Assembly (NCBI GenBank): GCA_947626135.1
Contig: CANQQZ010000005.1
Span: 62,001 to 126,000 of the forward strand
Origin: an uncultured Clostridia bacterium
GTDB taxonomy: Bacteria; Bacillota; Clostridia; UBA1381
Direction: 5' to 3'
Length of the DNA stretch: 64,000 nt
Each line of letters starts with the position of its first letter. Position 1 is the first letter of the stretch. The position numbers were made by a program, and so were the translations under genes. This document shows positions 11,101-17,831 of the stretch, in pieces. Below the pieces are notes generated by a model, which had not been told where the DNA came from, did no database searches, and worked only from the letters and a program-made list of their open reading frames with translations.

Positions 11101-11445
11101 AAATCGGTCAACGGTAACGTTTAATTTTCCGTCGGAAATAGACGCGTAATTCACTATGGTCGCCGTGTCCGTATCTTTACTGGTTCGTATACCCGCCGAA
11201 TATTTAATATTGTTTATTGTCACCGGCGTAGGGGTCGGCTTTTCCGCGTCTGAATCATGATAACCCAGAGATTCTATAATTTTCTTGCCGCTCGCATATT
11301 CGGTATAGGACTCGCCATCAAAATTTTCGTCTATGATGGTCGTGGTCTCGACTGCCGCAACGCTTATATTTGCCGCCGGAATAATCGCCGCCGCCAGTGC
11401 TGACGCAGTTAATAAGGACAATGCTCTTTTTGTGTTTTTATTCAT
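8158..11445 (-). CDS. Large secreted protein with Ig-like domains and Ser-Pro linker
   Basis: About 1095 residues with a clear signal peptide at the N-terminus (basic NKNTKR, then a hydrophobic stretch ending NISVAA). A region near residues 310-350 resembles a PEGA or carboxypeptidase-like beta-sandwich (LPSGTYTVKVTRPGYVPN). Around residue 800 there is a Ser-Pro repeat linker. The last 250 residues hold bacterial Ig-like (Big_2) patterns, such as WSSDSPDLVQIDQNGKLTI. No LPxTG signal, no C-terminal membrane helix and no catalytic motif is visible. The ATG at 11445 is chosen because the signal peptide starts there and AGGGATTGG precedes it; an in-frame extension of 13 residues upstream is charged and unlikely. 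The gene is probably monocistronic with its own promoter. The function is unknown; a carbohydrate-binding or cell-surface role is only a guess. Confidence 0.8.
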   Translation of the reverse strand: MNKNTKRALSLLTASALAAAIIPAANISVAAVETTTIIDENFDGESYTEYASGKKIIESLGYHDSDAEKPTPTPVTINNIKYSAGIRTSKDTDTATIVNYASISDGKLNVTVDRFSSSGRGVKLEFDGVDIPNIDTLTSQSASLEMSYDITVPATVNNVLPGFTVTSSEGGMEFGDITSDDINGGAHVRMILDSRSTNYSSGAYMQYMISEKDGKVVNTRSAVTNGSTDFSGLSFYIPAATQYSYLIDNLKMETKEPDTGLIQVRVTDDKVTAETPIDSNGLGGADTTVTITGENIADENGLTFHPDNLGYLYAGLPSGTYTVKVTRPGYVPNMEETDTNTEANMSENELVYTKTVTLTAGKKRINAQLSQEKVYRYPVATTAPEMGNRVSQINGGSIFLAAPTPNPEGEAESVTSELFTAEVYDQLGSLMTANEEPDGDQTTGEYTAEWEIYPEKTDPAEEYEIDGNIQHNYISIRSQMDPTYDTLCNGATVTVTSDFKTDDGNDYNVYDVVLTAIPHENDTGSDVVAEPVQLVKKLYVGESNVLVYEPDITWTTINDEVIADNTTSTGKTNRYVSHKADNFPEAIPQGGVIISARFKFDELSGSRSNAQRSWALTSNPTVTSDDYADIPLVGLQYTKTDGKIVAWTGWRGSGLNTGTTNDLRHATPLSQGGDIGAYDNSLVLFDNDSSTAAGAYTPGTEFTVNFAIDSENHCVTVDAKELGIQGVLPYNAGAGFPQGMISGIYDGTIDGALTVSDVLVKSLDPDYHELVGDNSIAKIAGVDVTRQYDLTNAENVTWSIDVAPSPSPSPSPSPSPSVSPSVSPLPSESQQPGGDGRFTLYSRAAEASAAYILDAQYDGDKLSHVAISTVQITEGADEIDIPSPTVGHTYMLWNSLDSSSGMKPLADKVEVTSPLGALSVGGSDGEPALKALTGIEISDTGLLTVKDSAEPGDYIITASMTGTDITKTLRVTIGDYQKISTDAPRFYLAAVYDKEGKTEDEVIESVSKANNSWANLKFNVLVDPFGDDISQILPASSINWSSDSPDLVQIDQNGKLTIKDTANITTSTDVTVSANVTTGGGVESGPFRVTVKVEP

Positions 11446-11515
11446 ATCGATCCAATCCCTCTCTCTCTGTTCTTTGGGCGGCACATACCTCTCCCAAGTA
11501 TAAAATTATACATTT

Positions 11516-11544
11516 ATTATACATTAAACGAGGATAAATTTCAA
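11516..11544 (-). promoter_or_regulatory. Promoter of the large secreted protein
   Basis: On the minus strand a TTGAAA (11544-11539) and a TATAAT (11521-11516) are separated by 17 bases, about 70 bases upstream of the start codon. Spacing and hexamers fit a housekeeping sigma-A promoter. Confidence 0.75.
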
Positions 11545-11811
11545 GGCAAAAAAACAGTTATGAAAAAGTCTGTTTTTTAAACGGTTCCGACGGGTAGATA
11601 AAAATCTTTTGTGCAATTTGAACATATCGCGATATGATATTTGTGCATGATAGACTAAAATAGTGGCTTGGACTGATAAATCTGCGTAAAACGCGGAAAA
11701 AAAGGATATATTTTGTCTTTGAATTATTCCGGAAACGCTTTGAAATAACCGGAAATTTTTTAGGGTATATGCATTTTTTATAAAATATTATTAAAAAATT
11801 GAAAATATCTA

Positions 11812-11840
11812 TTGAAAAAAACCATAATATATTGTATAAT
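11812..11840 (+). promoter_or_regulatory. Promoter of the pilus operon
   Basis: TTGAAA at 11812-11817 and a consensus TATAAT at 11835-11840, spaced by 17 bases in an AT-rich stretch. The start of transcription would be near 11847, giving a leader of about 93 bases before the first gene. The region from 11545 to 11811 shows no gene and no other clear signal; it is AT-rich and looks like ordinary intergenic DNA. Confidence 0.75.
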
Positions 11841-11846
11841 TAACCT

Positions 11847-11939
11847 GAGTTGCCGATATTTTTAGGAGAACTCGAAAAAATATATGCATATTGCACAAAC
11901 GGCATATATTTTCTTTGTGTAACTTTGCGGAGGCATGGT
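11847..11939 (+). promoter_or_regulatory. Structured leader of the pilus operon (possible attenuator)
   Basis: Two potential hairpins lie in this leader. The first pairs GAGTT (11847-11851) with AACTC (11869-11873). The second pairs AAAATATATGC (11877-11887) with GCATATATTTT (11902-11912), a perfect 11-bp stem whose 3' arm runs into TTTTCTTT. The second hairpin is AT-rich but has terminator-like form. A 12-codon open frame (ATG at 11884) lies in the same stretch without a well-placed ribosome binding site. Regulation by attenuation is inferred only. Confidence 0.45.
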
Positions 11940-12191
11940 ATGACCGATAAGGAATTGAGGAAATTAAAACGCGGCGAGCTGCTTGAAATGCTGCTTGAGA
12001 CCGTCAGGGAAAACGACAGGCTGAAGGCTGAAATCGAGCAGCTGCGCGAGCGTCTCGAGAGCCGTGAAATAATCCTGAAGGAGTCGGGATCTATCGCTGA
12101 GGCGGCTTTGAAGCTGAACGGCGTTTTCGAGGCGGCGCAGAAGGCGGCGGAGCAATATCTGGAAAACGTGAGAGGCGGTGCCGATGTCTGA
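11940..12191 (+). CDS. Small coiled-coil protein preceding the pilus signal peptidase
   Basis: An 83-residue cytoplasmic protein with no signal peptide. Residues about 1-20 (MTDKELRKLKRGELLEMLLE) form a basic helix. Residues 20-50 have a heptad-like pattern (ENDRLKAEIEQLRERLESRE) that predicts a coiled coil, and the end reads IAEAALKLNGVFEAAQKAAEQY. The ATG at 11940 has GCGGAGG six bases upstream; a longer in-frame open frame starting at 11850 lacks a ribosome binding site. It overlaps the signal peptidase gene by eight bases, so the two are translationally coupled. Small proteins of this pattern commonly stand before signal peptidase genes in clostridial pilus loci, but I know of no demonstrated function. 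Confidence 0.8.
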   Translation: MTDKELRKLKRGELLEMLLETVRENDRLKAEIEQLRERLESREIILKESGSIAEAALKLNGVFEAAQKAAEQYLENVRGGADV

Positions 12192-12765
12192 AAAAAAGCA
12201 TACGGAGCTGCCGAGCGCGGCGCAGCTCGAGGCGGAGCTGAAGAGGGTCCGGTATAGGAGCCGGTACGGTGCGGCGATAAGAAGCACGGTTTACGCGCTG
12301 GTAATAGTGGCTGCGTTCGCGGTGCTTGTGGCAACGCTGTGGCTGCCGGTATTGCAGATTTACGGAAGCTCCATGAACCCGACGCTTTACGACGGGGATA
12401 TACTCGTTTCCGTCAAGGGGAGCAGCTTTGAGCGCGGAGATATAGTCGCTTTCTACTATAATAATAAGATACTCGTTAAAAGAGTGATAGCCGTTCAGGG
12501 AGAATGGGTAAACATTGACGAGGACGGATATGTTTATGTAAACAACGAAAAAATCGACGAGCCGTATGTGAGAGAAACGGCTTTGGGCGAATGCACGATA
12601 GAAATGCCGTATCAGGTGCCCGATTCAAGGATTTTCGTTATGGGGGATCACAGAAGCGTTTCGATTGATTCGAGAAGCACCGCGATAGGCTGCGTTTCGG
12701 ATGAACAGATCGTCGGGAAGCTTGTATATCAGATATGGCCCCTTTCAAGGATCGGTTCGGTTTAG
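12184..12765 (+). CDS. lepB: Signal peptidase I (pilus-associated)
   Basis: Membrane-bound leader peptidase of the Ser/Lys type that removes signal peptides from exported proteins. After a charged N-terminus there is one membrane helix (about residues 30-55). The catalytic serine is at about residue 63 in YGSSMNPTL, the catalytic lysine at about residue 99 in ILVKRVIAV, and the conserved box GDHRSVSIDSRS follows near residue 155. All residues needed for activity are present. The ATG at 12184 is preferred to the GTG at 12178 for its spacing from AGAGGCGG. Its place between the coiled-coil gene and the pilin suggests a peptidase dedicated to the pilus components, as in other Gram-positive pilus islands. 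An ordinary housekeeping role cannot be excluded. Confidence 0.95.
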   Translation: MSEKKHTELPSAAQLEAELKRVRYRSRYGAAIRSTVYALVIVAAFAVLVATLWLPVLQIYGSSMNPTLYDGDILVSVKGSSFERGDIVAFYYNNKILVKRVIAVQGEWVNIDEDGYVYVNNEKIDEPYVRETALGECTIEMPYQVPDSRIFVMGDHRSVSIDSRSTAIGCVSDEQIVGKLVYQIWPLSRIGSV

Positions 12766-12843
12766 CGGGGTATAACGGAATGCTTTTGTATATAAATTTG
12801 TAAAGATAAATATTTAAATAAAGCAGGAAAGGATGAAAAGTTT

Positions 12844-14499
12844 ATGAAAAAGATTACAAGGTTTTTCAGCGCGGCGGCTGCCGCGGCGCTGGCGTTGACC
12901 GCCGCCGCGTCGTCAATGGCTGTGTTCGCCTCGGATTCGGACATCAATCTTATGGCGGTGCCTCAGCCGTCGGGACATTATGACGGTTCAATTACGCTTG
13001 CGTCCTCCGACGCGAAAAATTCCTCTATCGGGGGAAGAACGTTCAGGCTGTACAGAATTTTTAACGCCGCTGTCGGAGGCGAGCGCAATATAGCGTATCA
13101 GATTTACGATGACGCGGTGCGCCAGGCTATTGTCGATACGTTCCACGAGGGCGAAGACGTGGGGGATTATTTCGACACGGTGCTCATAAACGACGTTAAG
13201 GACAGCGAGGAGGATCCGGAGGCGCTCCAGCAGCTGGCGAAAAACCTGCTTAAGGCTGTCCAGGGAGCGGAAAATACCACGACCGAGTATAAGGACGTGA
13301 CGGTTCCCCCGGGCAGCGACGAGGTTGTGGTCGATAATTTAAAATACGGATATTATCTTATAGAGGATATGACCGAAGCAAATAACAGGACTGTTGTGGC
13401 GGCGCTCGCGTTGACAACGACAAAGCCGACGGCGACCGTAAAGGTCAAGCTTACGCAGCCCACGGTAAACAAGTATTTTGACGATGACCGCTCCGATTGG
13501 AACGACGACACGCAAAGACCCAATTCAAAATCCATCGGAGACACGGTAAATTATAAAATTGTGGCGGTTGTTCCCGAAACGACCGGATATAAAACCTACA
13601 GATATTCTATCGTAGATATTTTGTCTCCGGGGCTTACGCTCTCGGGGGCGGAACCGGTGGTTGAAATTTATTCGCCCGATAAGGTTAAAAGAAACGATGT
13701 GACTGTTACAAAGGGAACGGATTATTCGTATTCGAGCAATAACCTCGGAGACGACGGAACGAGAATCTCCTTCACGTTTACAAATATTAAAGCCGAGAAG
13801 TTCAGAGCTAACGACCTGATTGTTATTACATATACGGCGACGGTAAATGAAAACGCGGTTATCGGAGGCGCCGGCAATCCCAACTCCGTAATGCTCCAGT
13901 ATTCCAATAACCCCAGCGTTGACAACTCCGTTGCGGAAACTCCTCAGCAGATTATAAAGACATATGTGTTTAATCTGGAGATAACGAAGATTGTCGCGGG
14001 CGCTTCCGATTATCTGCTCGCGGGCGCGGAATTTAAAATATCCCGCGAAAAATCACCGTCCGGTACCGAATACGCGGTTATAGACGCGAGCGGAAAGGTT
14101 ACGAGATGGACGGATAACGAGGGAGAGGCGTCGACTATCGTTACCGGCAGAGACGGCAAGGCTAAGGTGGTAGGTCTCGGCGCGGGAACGTATTCCCTGA
14201 CGGAAACAAAGGCCCCGGCAGGCTATAATAAGCTTGACAGACCGATAAGCATTACAATTACTCCTACGTATAACGATACCGGCTCTCTTACCGATCTTAA
14301 GGCGACCGTGAACGGCAGCGAGGTTACAAGCGCCGATAAAAAGACGGTGCCGGTTACTGTGGAAAACGCCGGCGGACCGCCGCTTCCGGAAACCGGCGGC
14401 ATGGGCACGACGCTTATATATGTGATAGGCGCCGCCCTGGCTGTGGGCGCAGCAGTATTGCTTGTAGCCAGGAGACGTATGCGCTCCGGCGATATGTGA
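12844..14499 (+). CDS. Sortase-anchored major pilin (SpaA-type, LPETG)
   Basis: A 551-residue wall-anchored pilin, probably the shaft subunit. It has an alanine-rich signal peptide (residues 1-30). The middle holds a fimbrial isopeptide-formation (D2-like) domain with KLTQPTVNKYFDDD, whose lysine could form an internal isopeptide bond or act as pilin lysine. A SpaA/Cna-B-type domain from about residue 375 contains the E-box LTETKAPAGYN. The C-terminus is a full sorting signal: LPETG at 514-518, a hydrophobic helix and the basic tail RRRMR. The gene sits directly before a class C sortase and after a signal peptidase, the usual arrangement for polymerised pili. The intergenic hairpin downstream may limit expression of the sortase relative to this subunit. 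Confidence 0.92.
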   Translation: MKKITRFFSAAAAAALALTAAASSMAVFASDSDINLMAVPQPSGHYDGSITLASSDAKNSSIGGRTFRLYRIFNAAVGGERNIAYQIYDDAVRQAIVDTFHEGEDVGDYFDTVLINDVKDSEEDPEALQQLAKNLLKAVQGAENTTTEYKDVTVPPGSDEVVVDNLKYGYYLIEDMTEANNRTVVAALALTTTKPTATVKVKLTQPTVNKYFDDDRSDWNDDTQRPNSKSIGDTVNYKIVAVVPETTGYKTYRYSIVDILSPGLTLSGAEPVVEIYSPDKVKRNDVTVTKGTDYSYSSNNLGDDGTRISFTFTNIKAEKFRANDLIVITYTATVNENAVIGGAGNPNSVMLQYSNNPSVDNSVAETPQQIIKTYVFNLEITKIVAGASDYLLAGAEFKISREKSPSGTEYAVIDASGKVTRWTDNEGEASTIVTGRDGKAKVVGLGAGTYSLTETKAPAGYNKLDRPISITITPTYNDTGSLTDLKATVNGSEVTSADKKTVPVTVENAGGPPLPETGGMGTTLIYVIGAALAVGAAVLLVARRRMRSGDM

Positions 14500-14513
14500 T
14501 TTTAATAATATAC

Positions 14514-14547
14514 GATTATTGAGGATGCGAAGGCATCCTCAATAATC
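14514..14547 (+). other. Strong intergenic hairpin between pilin and sortase
   Basis: A perfect 15-bp stem (GATTATTGAGGATGC and its complement) closes a GAAG tetraloop, 14 bases after the pilin stop. No T-run follows, so it is not a standard terminator on the plus strand. It could act as a 3' stability element for the pilin mRNA or a partial terminator that lowers sortase expression. Confidence 0.75.
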
Positions 14548-14621
14548 AATATTTTAAGCTGCGGATGAATTTTCGTCCCCGGCTTAAAGTGTTGATTAAA
14601 CGTATCCGGGGAGAGTTTTGT

Positions 14622-15434
14622 ATGAAAATAAAACTTGATTTTTATACAAAGGTGCTGATTGCGGTATTGCTGGCGGGCGTCAGTCTGCTGCTTTACCCGA
14701 CGGTAAGCAATTACTGGAACTCGTTTCACCAGTCGCGGGCTATAGGCAGCTATGTCGGCAAGGTGGAGGAAATGGATAACGATACCTACGCTGAGGCGTG
14801 GCGCAATGCGGAGCGGTTTAACGAGATGATATATAACAAGCACGGCTTTTTCAGCCTGAGCGAGGAGGAGAGAGCCGCGTATTACAGTCTGCTGAATTTA
14901 TCGCACGACGGCGTTATGGGATATGTAAATATCCCGAGCCTGAGACTTTCGATGGTTGTGTATCATGGCATAGACGAGACGGTGCTCCAGATCGGAGCGG
15001 GTCATATAGAAGGTACTTCGCTGCCGGTGGGAGGCGTGAATACGCACGCGGCAATATCGGGTCACAGAGGGCTTGTTTCCGCAAAGCTGTTTTCTAACCT
15101 TAACGAGCTTGTAAAGGGCGATATATTTACGCTGAACGTGCTCGATGCCACGCTGACCTACGAGGTGGATCAGATACTTATAGTCGAGCCCGATCAGACC
15201 GACGCCATACGCGTACAGGAGGGCAAGGACTATTGCACGCTGATAACCTGTACGCCATACGGAATCAATTCTCACAGGCTGCTTGTCCGCGGTCACAGAA
15301 TTGACAATCCCAATGACATATCGGCGCGCGTGGGCGCGGACGCTATGCAGATCGATCCTATGCTGGTGGCTCCGGTGCTGGCGCTGCCGCTGCTGCTGAT
15401 ATTGCTGATAGGATTATTCGTGAGAAAAAGATAA
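14622..15434 (+). CDS. Class C (pilin-polymerising) sortase
   Basis: Transpeptidase that joins pilin subunits. It has an N-terminal membrane helix (about residues 8-28) and a second C-terminal helix ending in VRKR, the two-helix topology of class C enzymes. The catalytic histidine is at about 148 in [15 protein letters not shown], the catalytic cysteine at about 210 in TLITCTPYG, and the arginine at about 219 in NSHRLLVRG. The region that normally carries the DPW/DPF lid motif reads [16 protein letters not shown] here and has no such motif. The ATG at 14622 is chosen for its GGGGAG site at 14608-14613. The downstream neighbour gene starts 22 bases after the stop. Confidence 0.94.
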   Translation: MKIKLDFYTKVLIAVLLAGVSLLLYPTVSNYWNSFHQSRAIGSYVGKVEEMDNDTYAEAWRNAERFNEMIYNKHGFFSLSEEERAAYYSLLNLSHDGVMGYVNIPSLRLSMVVYHGIDETVLQIGAGHIEGTSLPVGGVNTHAAISGHRGLVSAKLFSNLNELVKGDIFTLNVLDATLTYEVDQILIVEPDQTDAIRVQEGKDYCTLITCTPYGINSHRLLVRGHRIDNPNDISARVGADAMQIDPMLVAPVLALPLLLILLIGLFVRKR

Positions 15435-15456
15435 CATTAGACGGGAGGGAACGTTT

Positions 15457-17124
15457 ATGAGCAAAAAAGTATATGCTGCTTTTATATGCGTGCTTGTGTT
15501 TATGCTGACATGCGTAAACGCCTTTTGCTATTACGACCCTATAGATACGGAAAAGCCTGTGTCGCTTACAGTTGAATATACGCATGAGGGCAAACCGATT
15601 GTGTGGACGGATGTCAGAGTATATAAGGTCGCCGAGGTTTCCCCGAGCGTGGAATATACACCCACGGATAAATTCAGAGAATATCCGGTTTCATATGATA
15701 TGACAAAGGACGGAGGAAGAGGTCTGGCTATGACGCTTGCCGGTTATATCAGCTATGACCATATAGAGGCTGATTTCAGCGGCGGAGCAGATTCGTATGG
15801 AAAAATAAAATTTGCAAATTCAATGCTTACGACCGGTTTATACCTGGTTGTAAGCAAAAATCACTATGACGGCGATTACCGATATGAGGCTGAGCCGTTT
15901 CTTGTATGTCTGCCGAGCGCGGAGCTTTCTACGAGGACAATGTCCGAGGAAGAAACGGAGGTGGCATGGTGGGAATGGGTTTATGATGTGACGGCAAAGC
16001 CAAAGCTTCAGGCATTTTACGACCCGCAGGAGGAGCCGCCTTTCGAAACGCCGGTATTGTCGCCGACACCGACACCAACACCAACGCCGACGCCGACACC
16101 GACACCAACACCGACGCCGACGCCGACACCGAGAACGACACCGACACCGACGCCGACACCGAGAACGACACCGACGCCGACACCGAGAACGACACCGACG
16201 CCAACGCCGAGAACAACGCCGACGCCGACACCGAGAACGACGCCGACACCAACACCAACGTCGGCGCCGGTAACATCTGAGCCCCCGGAAAATCCTCCTC
16301 CGGCTCATAATGACACGCCAAGCACAAAATATACAACCCTGAGCGTTGTTAAAATATGGGAGGATCAGGGAAACACGGATAAACGTCCGAAAAGCGTGAC
16401 GATCCATCTGGTTCGTGATGACGATGAAAAGGCGTATTCCACAATTCGCCTGAGCAAGTCGAATAACTGGAAATATACGTGGCGTATGCTTTTGGCAAGT
16501 CACGAATGGCATATTGTTGAAGATGACGTTCCCGAGGGATATATCGTTTCCGTTGATAAATCCGGAAACAGCTATTCCGTGACGAATACATATCCCACGG
16601 TAGAGGGTGAGGTGCGTCCGTCGGCAAATCCGCGCGTGACGATTACGCCTGTGCCCGGGGAATCTGCGGCGCCGGAGGATCCGAACGAGACCCCGTATGC
16701 GGGCGAGCCGACGCCTTCTGTCGGATCGAATCCGGGCAGTACAGAGAATCCCGGCAGCGGGACCTCGGGAAGGCATCCGGGCGCGAGTGCTGCCCCCGGC
16801 GGGATTGAGCCGGGCAATGACCCGATTACCGGTAATCCCCCGGATACGCAATCCGGGAATCCGCCTGTACCCAACGAGAACGGAGGATATGACGGAAATC
16901 CCAATGTCCCGAGCGTTCCGGGCAGCATAAGCGAAAATACGGCGGGGACCGCTTCTCCCGCAGTGCCGGCGGAGGTCTCCGGAAACGGCGGAAGCGGCGG
17001 CAGTACGCAGAAGCTTCCGCAGACAGGACAACTTTGGTGGCCCGTTCCGATAGCGGCGGCGCTCGGTATGGCGCTGTTCATATTGGGATACGGTCTTATA
17101 CGGAAGGCTGAGGAAGATGAATAG
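15457..17124 (+). CDS. LPQTG-anchored Cna-B protein with Thr-Pro stalk (accessory pilin)
   Basis: A 555-residue surface protein. A signal peptide (residues 1-24) is followed by a beta-rich domain (about 30-190) like the N-terminal part of small pilins. A Thr-Pro repeat of about 67 residues (202-268) forms an extended stalk. A Cna-B domain (about 287-370; [17 protein letters not shown] to YSVTNTYP) follows, then a second long Pro/Gly/Ser/Asn-rich linker. The sorting signal is LPQTG near residue 523, followed by a hydrophobic helix and RKAEEDE. Position between the two sortases suggests a basal or tip pilin rather than the shaft. The tail after the hydrophobic helix is more acidic than usual. 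Specific ligands cannot be read from the sequence. Confidence 0.88.
   Translation: MSKKVYAAFICVLVFMLTCVNAFCYYDPIDTEKPVSLTVEYTHEGKPIVWTDVRVYKVAEVSPSVEYTPTDKFREYPVSYDMTKDGGRGLAMTLAGYISYDHIEADFSGGADSYGKIKFANSMLTTGLYLVVSKNHYDGDYRYEAEPFLVCLPSAELSTRTMSEEETEVAWWEWVYDVTAKPKLQAFYDPQEEPPFETPVLSPTPTPTPTPTPTPTPTPTPTPTPRTTPTPTPTPRTTPTPTPRTTPTPTPRTTPTPTPRTTPTPTPTSAPVTSEPPENPPPAHNDTPSTKYTTLSVVKIWEDQGNTDKRPKSVTIHLVRDDDEKAYSTIRLSKSNNWKYTWRMLLASHEWHIVEDDVPEGYIVSVDKSGNSYSVTNTYPTVEGEVRPSANPRVTITPVPGESAAPEDPNETPYAGEPTPSVGSNPGSTENPGSGTSGRHPGASAAPGGIEPGNDPITGNPPDTQSGNPPVPNENGGYDGNPNVPSVPGSISENTAGTASPAVPAEVSGNGGSGGSTQKLPQTGQLWWPVPIAAALGMALFILGYGLIRKAEEDE
16061..16262 (+). repeat. Degenerate tandem repeat encoding the Thr-Pro stalk
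   Basis: About 200 bases made of six-base units of the form ACRCCR, interrupted by a repeated variant encoding Arg-Thr-Thr. The units differ mostly at silent positions. Such arrays can change length by slippage in multiples of six bases, which would alter stalk length but keep the reading frame. Confidence 0.9.
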
Positions 17125-17797
17125 AAAAAAAATCGGTTTAATACCGATGGCTGCCGGATTGTGTCTGATTTTGTTCGCGTTCGGGCTGACCGCGTACAAT
17201 ATATGGTCGGAGAATAAGGCGGGCAGAGAATCGGAAAAAATCGTGGAGGTTCTGACCGGCGGGACGGCGGAAGCGGCGGAGCCCGACGGAAGCGAAGCGG
17301 TGTATTACGACGGGTATGAACCCGAAGAGGATTTGAACGCGGAATACTCGGAGCCCGAGGAGCCGATGTATATAACATATCCCGAGATGGAAATGCCGGA
17401 GCGTGAAATTGACGGAAGCAGATACATAGGGGTATTGTATATAGATGATTTGGGGCTGGAGCTGCCGGTTTTATCGGAGCTGTCATATCCCGGGCTGAGG
17501 TCGGCTCCGTGCCGGTATAAAGGATCGGCGTACAGCGGCAATCTGATCATAGCCGCGCATAATTACAAAACGCATTTCGGAAATATAAAAAATCTGTCTC
17601 CGGGCAGCGTTGTAAGATTGGTAGATATTGATAATAATGAGTTTACATACGTAGTGCAGACGACGGAAACGCTCCCGGGAACCGCCATCGAAGAAATGGA
17701 ATCGGGCGGCTGGGATTTAAGCCTGTTCACATGCACATACGGAGGCGCGTCCCGTATAACGGTACGGTGCACGGCAGAGCCGAATCCGGTCGGCTGA
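17117..17797 (+). CDS. Second sortase of the pilus operon
   Basis: A 226-residue sortase with one N-terminal membrane helix (about 7-30), an acidic 70-residue linker and a catalytic domain. The catalytic histidine is at about 148 in [14 protein letters not shown], the cysteine at about 206 in LFTCTYGG and the arginine at about 213 in ASRITVRC. There is no C-terminal membrane helix, so it differs from the class C enzyme upstream and may anchor proteins to peptidoglycan or attach the LPQTG or LPATG protein. Class assignment (A, B, D or E) is not certain by eye. It overlaps the preceding gene by eight bases, and the giant adhesin gene starts 34 bases after its stop. Confidence 0.9.
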   Translation: MNRKKIGLIPMAAGLCLILFAFGLTAYNIWSENKAGRESEKIVEVLTGGTAEAAEPDGSEAVYYDGYEPEEDLNAEYSEPEEPMYITYPEMEMPEREIDGSRYIGVLYIDDLGLELPVLSELSYPGLRSAPCRYKGSAYSGNLIIAAHNYKTHFGNIKNLSPGSVVRLVDIDNNEFTYVVQTTETLPGTAIEEMESGGWDLSLFTCTYGGASRITVRCTAEPNPVG

Positions 17798-17831
17798 TAA
17801 CCGGAGAAAAAATCAAGGAAGGGGGAGCAGT

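Noticed and set aside
16061-16262. CRISPR-like array
   Set aside because: The repeats are contiguous six-base coding units without spacers and lie in frame within a surface protein gene.
15838-17199. 453-codon open frame on the minus strand opposite the Thr-Pro-rich gene
   Set aside because: It encodes a long Arg/Cys-rich run that is only the reverse complement of the Thr-Pro repeat, has no ribosome binding site and no family pattern.
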